Source: Gemmatimonadota bacterium
GTDB lineage: Bacteria > Gemmatimonadota > Gemmatimonadetes > Longimicrobiales > Gaopeijiaceae
Reading direction: 5' to 3'
Length of the DNA: 49,890 nt
Assembly (NCBI GenBank): GCA_022561145.1
Contig: JADFRS010000008.1
Location: 1 to 49,890, forward strand
The translations under genes and the position numbers were made by a program. Every line of letters begins with the position of its first letter. Within the stretch, counting starts at the first letter, position 1. This document shows positions 1 through 8,210 of the stretch, piece after piece. The notes under the pieces were generated by a model. That model was given only the letters and a program-made list of their open reading frames with translations, searched no databases and was not told where the DNA came from.

Positions 1-870
1 CCTTCCTGAAAGAGGGTCCAGGACCCCGCGCCAGGCGGCGTCCTGCGGAGCTCAAACCAGCGAATTCCCGCCTGGTCCGTCCCGGTCACATCGACCGTGA
101 AATTCCCCACCAGCGTCTCGTGGGTGCCGAAGTTTCGGTACTGGAGCCGGTGCATCACCGGCTCCCTCAGGGTATCGAGCAATACACCGGGGGCCGGTTG
201 TGGCACACAGCCAGCGCCTCCACACAAGGTGGAGTCGAATTCCGCTACCAGAACAAGGGACTCTGTGACGGCGAATGCCGGAACACCAAAACCCGTCACG
301 ACCTCAAAGATGTCCAGAAAATCCATAGTCGCATCGACCCCTCCGGTTAACGGGTGCATGCCGTGCACCTCGTCGTCCCAATGGCGCACAAAATGGCCTG
401 GCGCGTCCACGACCGGTGGCGTCAACCCGTCGAGATCGGCCGGAGCAAGCCCCCCCTGGAAGCCGAAGCCCAGATGTGGCGATGGAAACCCCCCGGTGAT
501 TACGAAACCGCTAAAAGTGCCCCCAAGCGCTAAGACCCGATCAATGAAAAAGATGACGTGGGATCCGAACCCGGACGGGTCGTTAACTGTCAGAAAGTAG
601 GCGTCCGGCCAGATGCCCCATTTGGGGTAGTCATGATCCACCACACCGCTAAAAAAGAAGTCGTAGACAAACCAACCGCCCGTCGGATCGGGGGTCGTGG
701 AGATGTAAAAGCAGACACCAGCCCCGTACCCAAATGGGCCTCCATCCACAATGGCACCGCCTGCGCCGTCCAGTTGGATTCCCTCCTGCTCTGAACCTAG
801 GCGTCCCAGCAGGGGGTTGACCTCGCGAACCGGGTCGCCCGGCTTCCAGCGCTTCGCCTTTGGCAGGTCG
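1..870 (-). pseudogene. Partial exported protein of unknown function, open at the window edge and fused to a hutH remnant
   Basis: The minus strand is open from about 870 down to base 1 in one frame with no stop, and the C-terminus lies outside the window. The translation contains the segments 'STTPDPTGGWFVYDF' and 'DYPKWGIWPDAYFLTVND', a pattern I associate with large secreted bacterial proteins of unknown function that carry 'TTxDPTGxW...DYPKxGxWPDxY'. No credible start or signal peptide exists: upstream the frame runs straight into the histidine ammonia-lyase fragment in a different reading frame. It is therefore either the 3' part of a gene whose 5' end was lost by rearrangement, or an assembly join. 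The length seen is about 290 codons. Function cannot be assigned. Confidence 0.55.
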
Positions 871-1393
871 CCAACGCGTCCGCGGAAGGCACCGGCGCAC
901 CGTCGCCCAGAACGAAGCCCTCCCCCAGAATCGTCAGGGCGATGTGTGCGAGTGGCGCAAGATCTCCCGAGGCGCCCACCGATCCCATCTCGGGGACGAC
1001 CGGATGGATGCCGTGGTTCAACATTTGCACCAGCAGCTCGACGAGCTCCAGCCGGCATCCCGAGTGTCCACGACATAGCGCGTTCGCGCGCAATAACAGG
1101 ATGGCTCGCACCTCGATCTGGGAAAGGGCGGCTCCAACTCCCGCCGAATGACTTCGGACCAGGTTGCGCTGCAGCTCCACCTGTTGCTCCGGAGCAATCA
1201 CGACATCGGCGAGGCGACCGAAACCCGTGGTGACGCCGTAGATCCTCTCACCGCTCTCGAGCATTCGCTCGACAAACGCACGTGATTCGGTGACGGCGAC
1301 CCGAGCTGGCTGGCCCAGGGACACTTCGACTCCATCCCGCGCGACCGACTCTACCGCCTCTAGCGTCAACGAATGGCCAGTGAGTTCGATCAT
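797..1393 (-). pseudogene. hutH: Histidine ammonia-lyase, N-terminal fragment (truncated)
   Basis: Histidine ammonia-lyase removes ammonia from L-histidine to give urocanate. The first ~175 residues match the family well: 'YGVTTGFGRLADV' near residue 55, 'LVRSHSAGVG' near 80 and 'GSVGASGDLAPLAH' near 140, whose Ala-Ser-Gly forms the MIO prosthetic group. Family members are about 500 residues, but here homology stops after 'PSADALA' (about position 868), followed by some 23 unrelated residues and a stop at 797-799. The rest of the enzyme is missing and the DNA continues into an unrelated secreted protein in another frame. The ATG overlaps the stop of the upstream AhpD-like gene (ATGA), so the two were probably one operon. 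Without its C-terminal helical domain it is unlikely to be active. Confidence 0.8.
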
Positions 1394-2010
1394 TCGACCT
1401 CGCCCGATCCCTCGCAGCTCCGCTCACGGCGCGCTCCGAACTCTTTGTGCGTGATCGTCATCGCGTCATCCGTCCATTTGGACTCGAGTTCAACGCCAAG
1501 GCCATCCGCGAGACGGTTCACATAGTTGTAATAGGCGCTGACCTGACAGATATCCAAGATGCCGGTGTCGTCGAAGCCGGCCTTCTTCAGGGCGGCGACA
1601 TCAGCCTGTCTCATCCCGCCCGGGTCCCGGGTCAAGCGCACCGCATAGTCCAACATGGCCCGATCCTGTCCGGAAATCTCAGCGAGCCGGTAGTCCCGAG
1701 CCAGCGCGCGTGGAACCTCGGCGTTTCCCAACAGCCGACGGAGACCCGCTCCGTGATGGTTGATTCAATAGAAGCAGTCGTTCGCGGCGGACACCGTCAC
1801 GGCGATCATCTCTCGCCGCACTCGGCTGAGGGGGGACCGGCCGCGCATCAGATGGGCGTAGAGCTGCAGATGGTGCTGCATCGACGGGGGATTCAACGAA
1901 TGGATGCGGACGATGTTGTCCAACTGACCGTCCGTCGCGGCGTAGCGAGCATAGAGCTCTTCCAGAAGGCCATCGGCTTCTTCTTGGGGTACGTAGGGAA
2001 TGTGGGCCAT
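1390..2010 (-). CDS. AhpD-like peroxidase-related selenoprotein (CxxU), read through in-frame TGA
   Basis: A carboxymuconolactone decarboxylase/AhpD-fold protein of 206 residues if the TGA at 1765-1767 is read as selenocysteine. The start 'MAHIPYVPQEEA' is typical of the peroxidase-related enzyme family; a longer in-frame start at 2043 is less likely. The redox site reads 'SAANDCFY-U-INHHGAG': AhpD relatives have CxxC followed by His about four residues later, so the TGA falls exactly on the second, peroxidatic Cys. The two halves (1765-2010 and 1390-1764) are in the same frame and both look conserved, ending 'VSAYYNYVNRLADGLGVELE'. A perfect 6-bp hairpin follows the TGA at the distance expected for a bacterial SECIS. 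The alternative is a nonsense-mutated gene. The end overlaps hutH by 4 bases. It likely reduces organic peroxides or thiols (family inference). Confidence 0.8.
1738..1754 (-). promoter_or_regulatory. Putative bacterial SECIS hairpin
   Basis: On the minus strand, 10 nt after the TGA, ACGGAG pairs perfectly with CTCCGT around the five-base loop CGGGT. The apical loop starts 16 nt after the UGA, within the known 16-37 nt range for SelB-dependent bacterial SECIS elements. It has a G in its first two bases, and the GGGUCU run resembles the GGUCU of the E. coli fdhF element. These sequence observations support Sec insertion; binding by SelB is inferred. Confidence 0.7.
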
Positions 2011-2238
2011 GAAGTCCCGCTGTCGGGTGGTCGATGAGTGCACGATGCGTTAAAGATGTCCGCAATGACCGCTCCCGGGCAATGCGTCCGCGGCCCCGAT
2101 CGCACATGTCGATCCAGCCGTAGGGCGTCCACATTCTTGCGCTTCCAGGTGCGCCGCCGAACATTTAGTCGGCCAATCAGCAAACCGGTTTGTCCTTGGT
2201 CCATGGCCCGGACCGCTTCCTCCGTCCACCGCTAGCCC

Positions 2239-2652
2239 TTGAACCCCTACGACGCGCCCCAAAGCGATTGGGAAGAAGATGTCCGCCGATTGAAGGCGCG
2301 CCTGCCCGTTCTGCGGCTAGCCTCCGAGTTGATTCGTCCGACGGTGGTGTCCGTCCTGGATATGGTGCTGCGGGATCGGGACGCAAACCTCCGAATCGAC
2401 GAGGTCACGCTCCCGCCCGGATCTTCTGCTGTCGGTAGAGAGATCCAAGAACTCAAGCTGGGAGAGATTTCGAACGCGCTCCTGGTGGCATACCGTGAAT
2501 CCAGCGGCCAATGGCGCTACAATCCGCCAGGCCGCATGACGGCGGCGGAAGAATCCGTCCTGATCCTGCTAGGAACACCCAGCGAGATCAGCGCCGTTTG
2601 TGAGCATGTTGGAGGTACGATGCTATCCAAGCCCACGGCGGAAGGGGCGTAA
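2239..2652 (+). CDS. RCK_C (TrkA-C) domain protein, possible regulatory subunit of the adjacent antiporter
   Basis: A 137-residue protein from a TTG start just after an in-frame stop. The segment 'LASELIRPTVVSVLDMVLRD' near residue 28 and 'GREIQELKLGE' to 'ILLGTPSEI' form an RCK_C domain, the ligand-sensing half of K+ channel and antiporter gating proteins. The usual TrkA-N NAD-binding domain and any pore helices are absent. The gene ends two bases before the antiporter start, so translation is probably coupled. A stand-alone RCK_C protein beside a cation/proton antiporter recalls KhtT-KhtU, which suggests a regulatory subunit; however the linker into the domain looks like that of full-length TrkA-N/C channels, so it could also be a remnant of one. 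Start choice is uncertain. Confidence 0.6.
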   Translation: MNPYDAPQSDWEEDVRRLKARLPVLRLASELIRPTVVSVLDMVLRDRDANLRIDEVTLPPGSSAVGREIQELKLGEISNALLVAYRESSGQWRYNPPGRMTAAEESVLILLGTPSEISAVCEHVGGTMLSKPTAEGA

Positions 2653-2654
2653 GC

Positions 2655-5174
2655 GTGGAGGAAGGTCACAACATCGTCCAAATCGTCTATTCGGCGGTCA
2701 CTTTGTTGCTCGTCGCAGCCGGCACAATGGCGTTCGCGAAGAAGATTCGCATGCCCTTCACTGTAGCTCTCGTGCTGGTCGGAATGGCGTTGGCGCAAAT
2801 CGCGAATCTTGGCGGTGAAGCGCTGAGCGGTGTCCTCAGCCTGGACATGCCTCCCGAGTTGGTATTCTTCGTGCTGCTGCCGGCGCTCATCTTCGAGGCG
2901 GCGTTCAATCTGGAGGTCAGAGCGCTCCGGGAGAATCTCTCCCCCGTCTTGATGCTCGCGATTCCCGGGCTCCTGATCTCGACAGCCGTAATCGGCTCGG
3001 TCATGGTGGTCGCCACCGACCTGGGCTGGCCGGAGGCGCTTCTGCTTGGCTCGATACTCAGCGCCACGGACCCGGTCGCCGTAATCTCCCTCTTCCGCCA
3101 GCTCGGTGCCCCCAAACGGCTGACGACTCTGGTCGAAGGCGAGAGCCTGTTCAACGACGCAACCGCCATCGTGTTGGCTAACATTCTGGTGGGCATCATG
3201 GCCGTGGGAGTGATCACCTCCCAGACGGTCCTGCTCGGCATCGGCAACTTCTTCCTCGTCTTTCTCGGTGGACTCCTGGTCGGCTGGGCCGCCGCCGTGT
3301 TGGTCGGATTGGTGTTGGGCCGGGTGGAGGGCGACGCTTTCATCGAAATCTCGCTCACCACCGTCCTGGCTTATCTGTCGTTCGTGATGGCTGAGGAGAC
3401 CCTCCATCTGAGCGGCGTCATGGCCACGGTTGCAGCGGGCATGGTGATCGGCGGATGGGGAAAGGCCAAGATCTCTCCATCAGTGGCGGGTTACATGGTC
3501 CACTTCTGGGAGTACGCTTCCACGGTGGCCAACGCCCTCATTTTCTTGCTGGTTGGCATCACCATCGGACGGACCATAGGCATTTCCGGGATCACTCAGT
3601 ATCTCCCCGCCCTGGGTTGGGTGATCCTCGCCATGATCGTCTCGAGGGCCCTGGTCATTTTCACGCTCCTGCCGCTGGTCGGCCGCCTCCCCGGCTCGGA
3701 ACCCGTAGACATTCGGTACCAGACCGTGATGTTCTGGGGTGGGCTGCGTGGCGGAGTCGCGCTGGCCATCGCGCTCAGTGTCGTCCCGGAGGACGCGTCG
3801 GGCATGAGGGAGATGTTCGTCGTGCTTGTGGCGGGGGCGGTGCTCTTTACGCTCGTCTTCCAAGGCCTGACAATGGAACACCTCGTGCGGCGCTTCGGCC
3901 TTCACGTGCCGCCGCTCTCCGACCGCCTAGCTCGCTTCGAGGGTCTCCTGTCCGCCAAGACTCGGACCCTCGAGCAAATCCCGGAGCTGCAGGCCGGTGG
4001 CCTTTTCGCTCCTCGTATCGCCGATAGCATTCGTGACCGGTGCGAGAAGGATATCGCCACCATGAAAGCCGCCCTCAAACAGTTGCGAGCGGACGAGCTC
4101 GACCTGGACGAAGAGCGCAAACTCTTGCACCTCAGGTGCTTCGGCGTCGAAAACACGCTGTATTATCAAATGTTCACGCGGGGCCATCTCTCGGAACGCG
4201 CCTACCGGAATCTCACGCACTCGATCGAGCTACAGACCGAGGGAATTCGCCACGACGCGAACCTGCCAGGCTTCACGCTTCACCCTCCCACCGGCGAGCG
4301 CCTTGAGAATGTGTTCTATCGCATTCTGGACGGGCTTCCGGGGCTCGGTGGGATTGTCGAGCGGTTCAGGGCCAACCGCACAGCGCGGGATTACGAGATC
4401 GCGTGGGCCCGCTCACGGGGCAGCCGCTGCGTGCTCGATGAGCTCGGCGAACTCGCCAAGATCGACTCGGCGCGCCCCGACATCGTGGACGAAGCCAGGG
4501 CGGCGTACGAGTATTGGTACGAGAACGCACGCAGCCGCCTCGATCAGAACGCGGAACTCTTCCCCGAGTTCGTCTCCGCCGCGCAGGAGCGACTGGCCGA
4601 TCGCCTAGTGTTGCACGCCGAGCGTGAGGCGATCGAAGAGAAAGCCCATTCCGGCATTATTCCGGAAGGTGTAGCCGAGACCATGCTTCAAGAGATGGCG
4701 GAGGAGCTGAGAACGCTCCGGGCCAGCCAGGTCGTGAAGCTGCAGGTGAGCCCCGAGGAACTCCTCAAGAAAGTCCCGTTCTTCGCGGATACGCCCCCCG
4801 AAGAGTTCGCTCTTCTGGCGCGCAAATTGCGGCGTCGAACGGCACCCGCAGGCGAAGTCATCGTGCGACAAGGCGGTTCGGGCTCATCGCTTTTCCTGGT
4901 GGCGCGGGGCGTCATCCGTGTCTCACTCCTCAAGGGCGATGTGTCCGAAGATCTCGCCACACTCATGGCTGGCGACTTCTTCGGCGAAACCGCTTTGCTA
5001 CACAATACGTACCGCACCGCTACATGCCGCGCAGTAACACCGTGCGCCCTCTATGAGTTGAGGCGCGATGACCTCGATGAGGTCCGCGCCCGCTGCCCGG
5101 CCATCCAAGCGGCACTCGAGGAAGCGGATTCCCGGCGGCAAGCCGAACTCCGTGAAGTTACGGAGGGTCTGTAG
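2655..5174 (+). CDS. CPA1-family Na+(K+)/H+ antiporter with C-terminal cyclic-nucleotide-binding domain
   Basis: An 839-residue inner-membrane cation/proton antiporter. The N-terminal ~410 residues hold about 12 hydrophobic segments with NhaP/NHE hallmarks 'SATDPVAVISLF' (about residue 136, ion-binding Asp) and 'GESLFNDATA' (about 162). A ~290-residue charged helical cytosolic region follows, then a cNMP-binding/Crp-like domain from about 703 to 825 with 'GDFFGETALLHNTYRTATCRA', which contains the phosphate-binding cassette pattern GE(T)AL...RTAT. The GTG start lies two bases after the RCK_C gene, and the pair probably forms one transport unit controlled by a nucleotide or cation. The domain order resembles eukaryotic and bacterial cNMP-gated NHE proteins. 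Which ion and which ligand cannot be told from sequence. Confidence 0.88.
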   Translation: MEEGHNIVQIVYSAVTLLLVAAGTMAFAKKIRMPFTVALVLVGMALAQIANLGGEALSGVLSLDMPPELVFFVLLPALIFEAAFNLEVRALRENLSPVLMLAIPGLLISTAVIGSVMVVATDLGWPEALLLGSILSATDPVAVISLFRQLGAPKRLTTLVEGESLFNDATAIVLANILVGIMAVGVITSQTVLLGIGNFFLVFLGGLLVGWAAAVLVGLVLGRVEGDAFIEISLTTVLAYLSFVMAEETLHLSGVMATVAAGMVIGGWGKAKISPSVAGYMVHFWEYASTVANALIFLLVGITIGRTIGISGITQYLPALGWVILAMIVSRALVIFTLLPLVGRLPGSEPVDIRYQTVMFWGGLRGGVALAIALSVVPEDASGMREMFVVLVAGAVLFTLVFQGLTMEHLVRRFGLHVPPLSDRLARFEGLLSAKTRTLEQIPELQAGGLFAPRIADSIRDRCEKDIATMKAALKQLRADELDLDEERKLLHLRCFGVENTLYYQMFTRGHLSERAYRNLTHSIELQTEGIRHDANLPGFTLHPPTGERLENVFYRILDGLPGLGGIVERFRANRTARDYEIAWARSRGSRCVLDELGELAKIDSARPDIVDEARAAYEYWYENARSRLDQNAELFPEFVSAAQERLADRLVLHAEREAIEEKAHSGIIPEGVAETMLQEMAEELRTLRASQVVKLQVSPEELLKKVPFFADTPPEEFALLARKLRRRTAPAGEVIVRQGGSGSSLFLVARGVIRVSLLKGDVSEDLATLMAGDFFGETALLHNTYRTATCRAVTPCALYELRRDDLDEVRARCPAIQAALEEADSRRQAELREVTEGL

Positions 5175-5302
5175 GCACGGCCCCGTTCATGGGATTGTAC
5201 TGGACAGACCTCGCGGTCATATCCATTATTAAGATTAGCTTGGACCGAAAATTGTAGTACGGGTTCATGCCGAGACATGGACCCGGCACGAAAGGAACAT
5301 GC

Positions 5303-5593
5303 ATGTCAAAAGAGGAAGTAACGCACCCCGAGGTCGACCAAAGGTGCGATGCGGTGCGGAGAAACGAAGGCGATCGTCGGCTCTGGGTACGCCGCGAGGT
5401 TGCGTACCGCCGGTACGGCAAAGGCCGCCGCGTCTGGAACCGGCGCCTCTCCACCGTTACGGTCGATCGGGAGGCCCGCGTGGACACCCGCCGGAAAGGC
5501 GGAACGCGCAGGGTCGCTGACGACCGGCGAAATGGATCGACAGGCCGCCAAAGCGGCAACCGACGGACCGCCGAAGAGCGCCGCGTCGCCTGA
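5303..5593 (+). CDS. Small Arg-rich repetitive protein of unknown function
   Basis: A 96-residue highly basic protein starting at 'MSKEEVTHPEVD', chosen because AAAGGAAC lies about 6 bases upstream; a longer in-frame start at 5267 lacks a site. From residue 20 onward paired arginines recur every 6-10 residues ('RRNEGDRR', 'VRREVAYRRYG', 'GRRVWNRR', 'DTRRKGGTRR', 'DDRRN', 'NRRTAEERR'), giving a degenerate repeat with almost no hydrophobic core. It has no recognised domain or signal peptide. It stands alone between an AT-rich upstream stretch (5180-5260) and a strong terminator, so it is a single-gene transcription unit. A nucleic-acid- or polyanion-binding role is suggested only by composition. 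Confidence 0.6.
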   Translation: MSKEEVTHPEVDQRCDAVRRNEGDRRLWVRREVAYRRYGKGRRVWNRRLSTVTVDREARVDTRRKGGTRRVADDRRNGSTGRQSGNRRTAEERRVA

Positions 5594-5615
5594 GGAGTAG
5601 CCCGAATGATCATGC

Positions 5616-5648
5616 CCCCCGGGGAAGATCTTCCCCGGGGGCTTTTTT
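5616..5648 (+). terminator. Rho-independent terminator after the Arg-rich gene
   Basis: A near-perfect palindrome (5 C, GGGGAAGATCTTCCCC, 5 G; 5616-5641) is followed directly by six T residues at 5643-5648. It sits 22 bases after the stop of the Arg-rich gene and separates it from glnS. Confidence 0.9.
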
Positions 5649-5798
5649 GATTAGGGCGGTGGTAGGTAACGTCGACCGAGCGTTTCATTTTTCCCGTAGA
5701 CCAACCCCGTATCACGTTGTTAGACTCCGACGATCTTCACCATCCACCAATGTTGTCGGGTGGCCTCCCGAACGACCGGTACAGTGGGATTGAACAGC

Positions 5799-8114
5799 AT
5801 GAGCGAGGCAACTACAGTCGAGGGGCTGGATTTCATCCGGGCCATAATCCGAGACGACGTCGCGGCTGGAACGCACGACGGAAAGGTGGTCACGCGCTTT
5901 CCACCGGAGCCGAACGGATTCCTCCACATCGGACACGCGAAGTCGATCTGCCTGAATTTCGGGGCAGCGGCCGAGAATGACGGCGTAACCCACCTCCGAT
6001 TCGACGACACGAATCCCACCACCGAGGACGAACGCTACGTCGAAGCGATGAAGGAGGACATCCGCTGGCTGGGGTTCGACTGGGGCGTGAATCTCTTCCA
6101 CGCCTCTGACTATTTCCAGCAGCTTTACGGCTATGCCGAGCAGCTCATCGAGTCGGGAAAGGCCTATGTAGACTCGTCGACCGAAGAGGAAATCCGCACT
6201 CTGCGTGGATCCGTCACCTCCCCTGGGCAGGCGAGTCCATACCGTGACAGATCGCAGAAGGAGAACCTCGACCTCTTCCGGCGGATGCGAGCTTGTGAGT
6301 TTTCGGACGGCGCCCAGGTGCTGCGTGCGAAGATCGACATGGCGTCACCGAACATGTTGATGCGCGATCCCCTGCTCTACCGAATCCGGCGCGCACGTCA
6401 CTACCGGACCGGGGACGAGTGGTGCATTTACCCATTGTACGACTTCGCACACGGCTTGTCGGACTCGATCGAAGGAGTCACTCACTCGCTGTGCACACTT
6501 GAGTTCGAGAACAACCGGGAGCTCTACGACTGGATCCTCGACAACCTCGATGTGCCTAGACCCCAGCCACGCCAGTATGAATTCGCCCGCCTCAACCTCG
6601 CATACACGGTGGTCAGCAAGCGCCGGCTGCTCCCCCTGATCGAGGCCGGCCTGGTGACTGGCTGGGACGACCCTCGCATGCCGACCCTCGCGGCGCTCCG
6701 GCGACGGGGCGTGCCGCCGTCCGCGATCCGGGCGTTCTGTGACATGATCGGGGTCGCAAAGGTCGAAAATCGAGTGGATCTGGGTAAGCTCGAGTACGCG
6801 ATTCGCACGGATCTCAATCCCAAGGCACCCCGCGTGATGTGCGTCCTGCGGCCACTCAAGCTCGTGCTCACGAATTACGCCGTTGGAGAGACAGAGGACC
6901 TGGAGGCGCCATACTTCCCATCGGATATCGGCAAGGAGGGGTCACGGACCGTTCCGTTTGGGCGCGAGCTGCTCATTGAGCGCGACGATTTTTTGGAGGA
7001 TCCCCCGAAGGGCTTCCACCGGTTGGCGCCGGGCCGCGAGGTGCGCCTGCGGTACGGGTACATCGTGAAGTGCGTGGACGTCGTGAAGTCGAAGGACGGC
7101 GAGATTCAGGAGGTCCACTGTACGTACGACCCGGATACGCGTGGTGGATCGGCGCCGGACGGGCGCAAGATCAAGGGCACCATACATTGGGTCTCGGCCT
7201 TGCATGCGCTGCCCACCGAGGTCCGGCTCTACGACCGCCTGTTCCTCAAAGAAAACCCCGACGCCATCGAAGAGGACGAGGACTTCCGTGACGGCGTCAA
7301 CCCCGAGTCGCTGATCGTCTTGGCCGGCGCTCGGATCGAACCCTCTGTGGCGGCCGACCCACCCGATACGCACTACCAGTTCGAGCGCCAGGGCTACTTC
7401 TACCGCGATCCGGTAGACTCCTCACCGGACGCCCTGGTCTTCAATCGTACCGTTAGGCTCAGGGACAGTTGGGCAAAAAAAACTCCGTCCAATGCGACGA
7501 TCACCGACGCGCTGCGCTCCAAGGTCCCGAGCCCTGCGTCGGCCCCGACCACGCCCCGGGTGCACCGGCCCGAAGATGCCGAGGCCGCAGTCCGATTCGA
7601 CCGCTACACCAGCGAATTCGGGTTGCCCGAGGCCGATGCGGGAGTCCTGGCCCAAGAGGCCGACCTGTCCGATTACTTTGAGCGGGCCCTCACCGGGTCG
7701 GCGCCACCGCGCCCGATCGCCAACTGGATCATCAACGACCTACCTCGCGTTCTCGAGGGCCGCAGCCTGAGCGAATTCCCTATCGAGCCCGCCGACCTCG
7801 CTCACCTGGTGCAGATGGTCGAAGAGGGGGCCGTGAGCGTACGAATCGGGAGGGAGGTGCTGAGCGTCATGGCAAGCACCGGCGGCAGTCCCGACGCCAT
7901 CGTCGAGGCTCAGGGCCTCACCCAGATCAGCGATCGCGAGACTTTGGAGCCGATCATCGCCGAGTTGGTGGACGATCACCCCGATGAGGTAGCGGCGTAC
8001 AGGGGTGGCAAACACGGTCTCATCGGCTTCTTCGTCGGACAAGTGATGCGGCGGACTGAGGGCAAGGCCGACCCCGAGGTGGTGCAGGAGTTACTCCGGT
8101 CCCACCTGGGGTAG
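5799..8114 (+). CDS. glnS: Glutamine--tRNA ligase with C-terminal YqeY-like domain
   Basis: Class I aminoacyl-tRNA synthetase charging tRNA-Gln with glutamine (771 residues from 'MSEATTVEGLDF'; an upstream in-frame ATG at 5760 would add 13 unconserved residues). The signature 'PPEPNGFLHIGHAKS' near residue 43 is the HIGH motif and 'VVSKRRLL' near 271 is the KMSKS counterpart. The anticodon-binding beta-barrels follow, then from about residue 590 a GatB/YqeY-like tail ('EFGLPEADAGVLAQE', 'PIANWIINDLPRVL', 'VVQELLRSHLG'). This tail, known from Deinococcus GlnRS, helps tRNA binding. It is about 220 residues longer than E. coli GlnS because of this tail. Its presence shows that the organism uses direct Gln-tRNA charging. 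Confidence 0.95.
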   Translation: MSEATTVEGLDFIRAIIRDDVAAGTHDGKVVTRFPPEPNGFLHIGHAKSICLNFGAAAENDGVTHLRFDDTNPTTEDERYVEAMKEDIRWLGFDWGVNLFHASDYFQQLYGYAEQLIESGKAYVDSSTEEEIRTLRGSVTSPGQASPYRDRSQKENLDLFRRMRACEFSDGAQVLRAKIDMASPNMLMRDPLLYRIRRARHYRTGDEWCIYPLYDFAHGLSDSIEGVTHSLCTLEFENNRELYDWILDNLDVPRPQPRQYEFARLNLAYTVVSKRRLLPLIEAGLVTGWDDPRMPTLAALRRRGVPPSAIRAFCDMIGVAKVENRVDLGKLEYAIRTDLNPKAPRVMCVLRPLKLVLTNYAVGETEDLEAPYFPSDIGKEGSRTVPFGRELLIERDDFLEDPPKGFHRLAPGREVRLRYGYIVKCVDVVKSKDGEIQEVHCTYDPDTRGGSAPDGRKIKGTIHWVSALHALPTEVRLYDRLFLKENPDAIEEDEDFRDGVNPESLIVLAGARIEPSVAADPPDTHYQFERQGYFYRDPVDSSPDALVFNRTVRLRDSWAKKTPSNATITDALRSKVPSPASAPTTPRVHRPEDAEAAVRFDRYTSEFGLPEADAGVLAQEADLSDYFERALTGSAPPRPIANWIINDLPRVLEGRSLSEFPIEPADLAHLVQMVEEGAVSVRIGREVLSVMASTGGSPDAIVEAQGLTQISDRETLEPIIAELVDDHPDEVAAYRGGKHGLIGFFVGQVMRRTEGKADPEVVQELLRSHLG

Positions 8115-8136
8115 CCCTGGCGCCTTGTCGTGACAG

Positions 8137-8151
8137 GCCGCTAGTCGGCCA
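8137..8151. terminator. Hairpin between convergent glnS and the symporter gene
   Basis: GGCCG pairs with CGGCC around CTAGT in the 96-base gap between converging genes. There is no T run, so a terminator role is weak. Confidence 0.3.
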
Positions 8152-8210
8152 GTATACCGACGGTCTACAACGCTGGAGGCTGTAAGGGCGTGTGGCCGGA
8201 GCCGGGTGGG

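Noticed and set aside
97-600. Plus-strand 167-codon frame at the left edge
   Set aside because: The minus strand carries a continuous frame with recognisable family motifs; the plus frame is low-complexity Ser/Pro/Arg.
1765-2010. Plain nonsense-mutated AhpD pseudogene
   Set aside because: Not fully excluded, but the TGA (not TAA/TAG) sits on the redox Cys and a correctly spaced SECIS-like hairpin follows, so a selenoprotein is the better reading.
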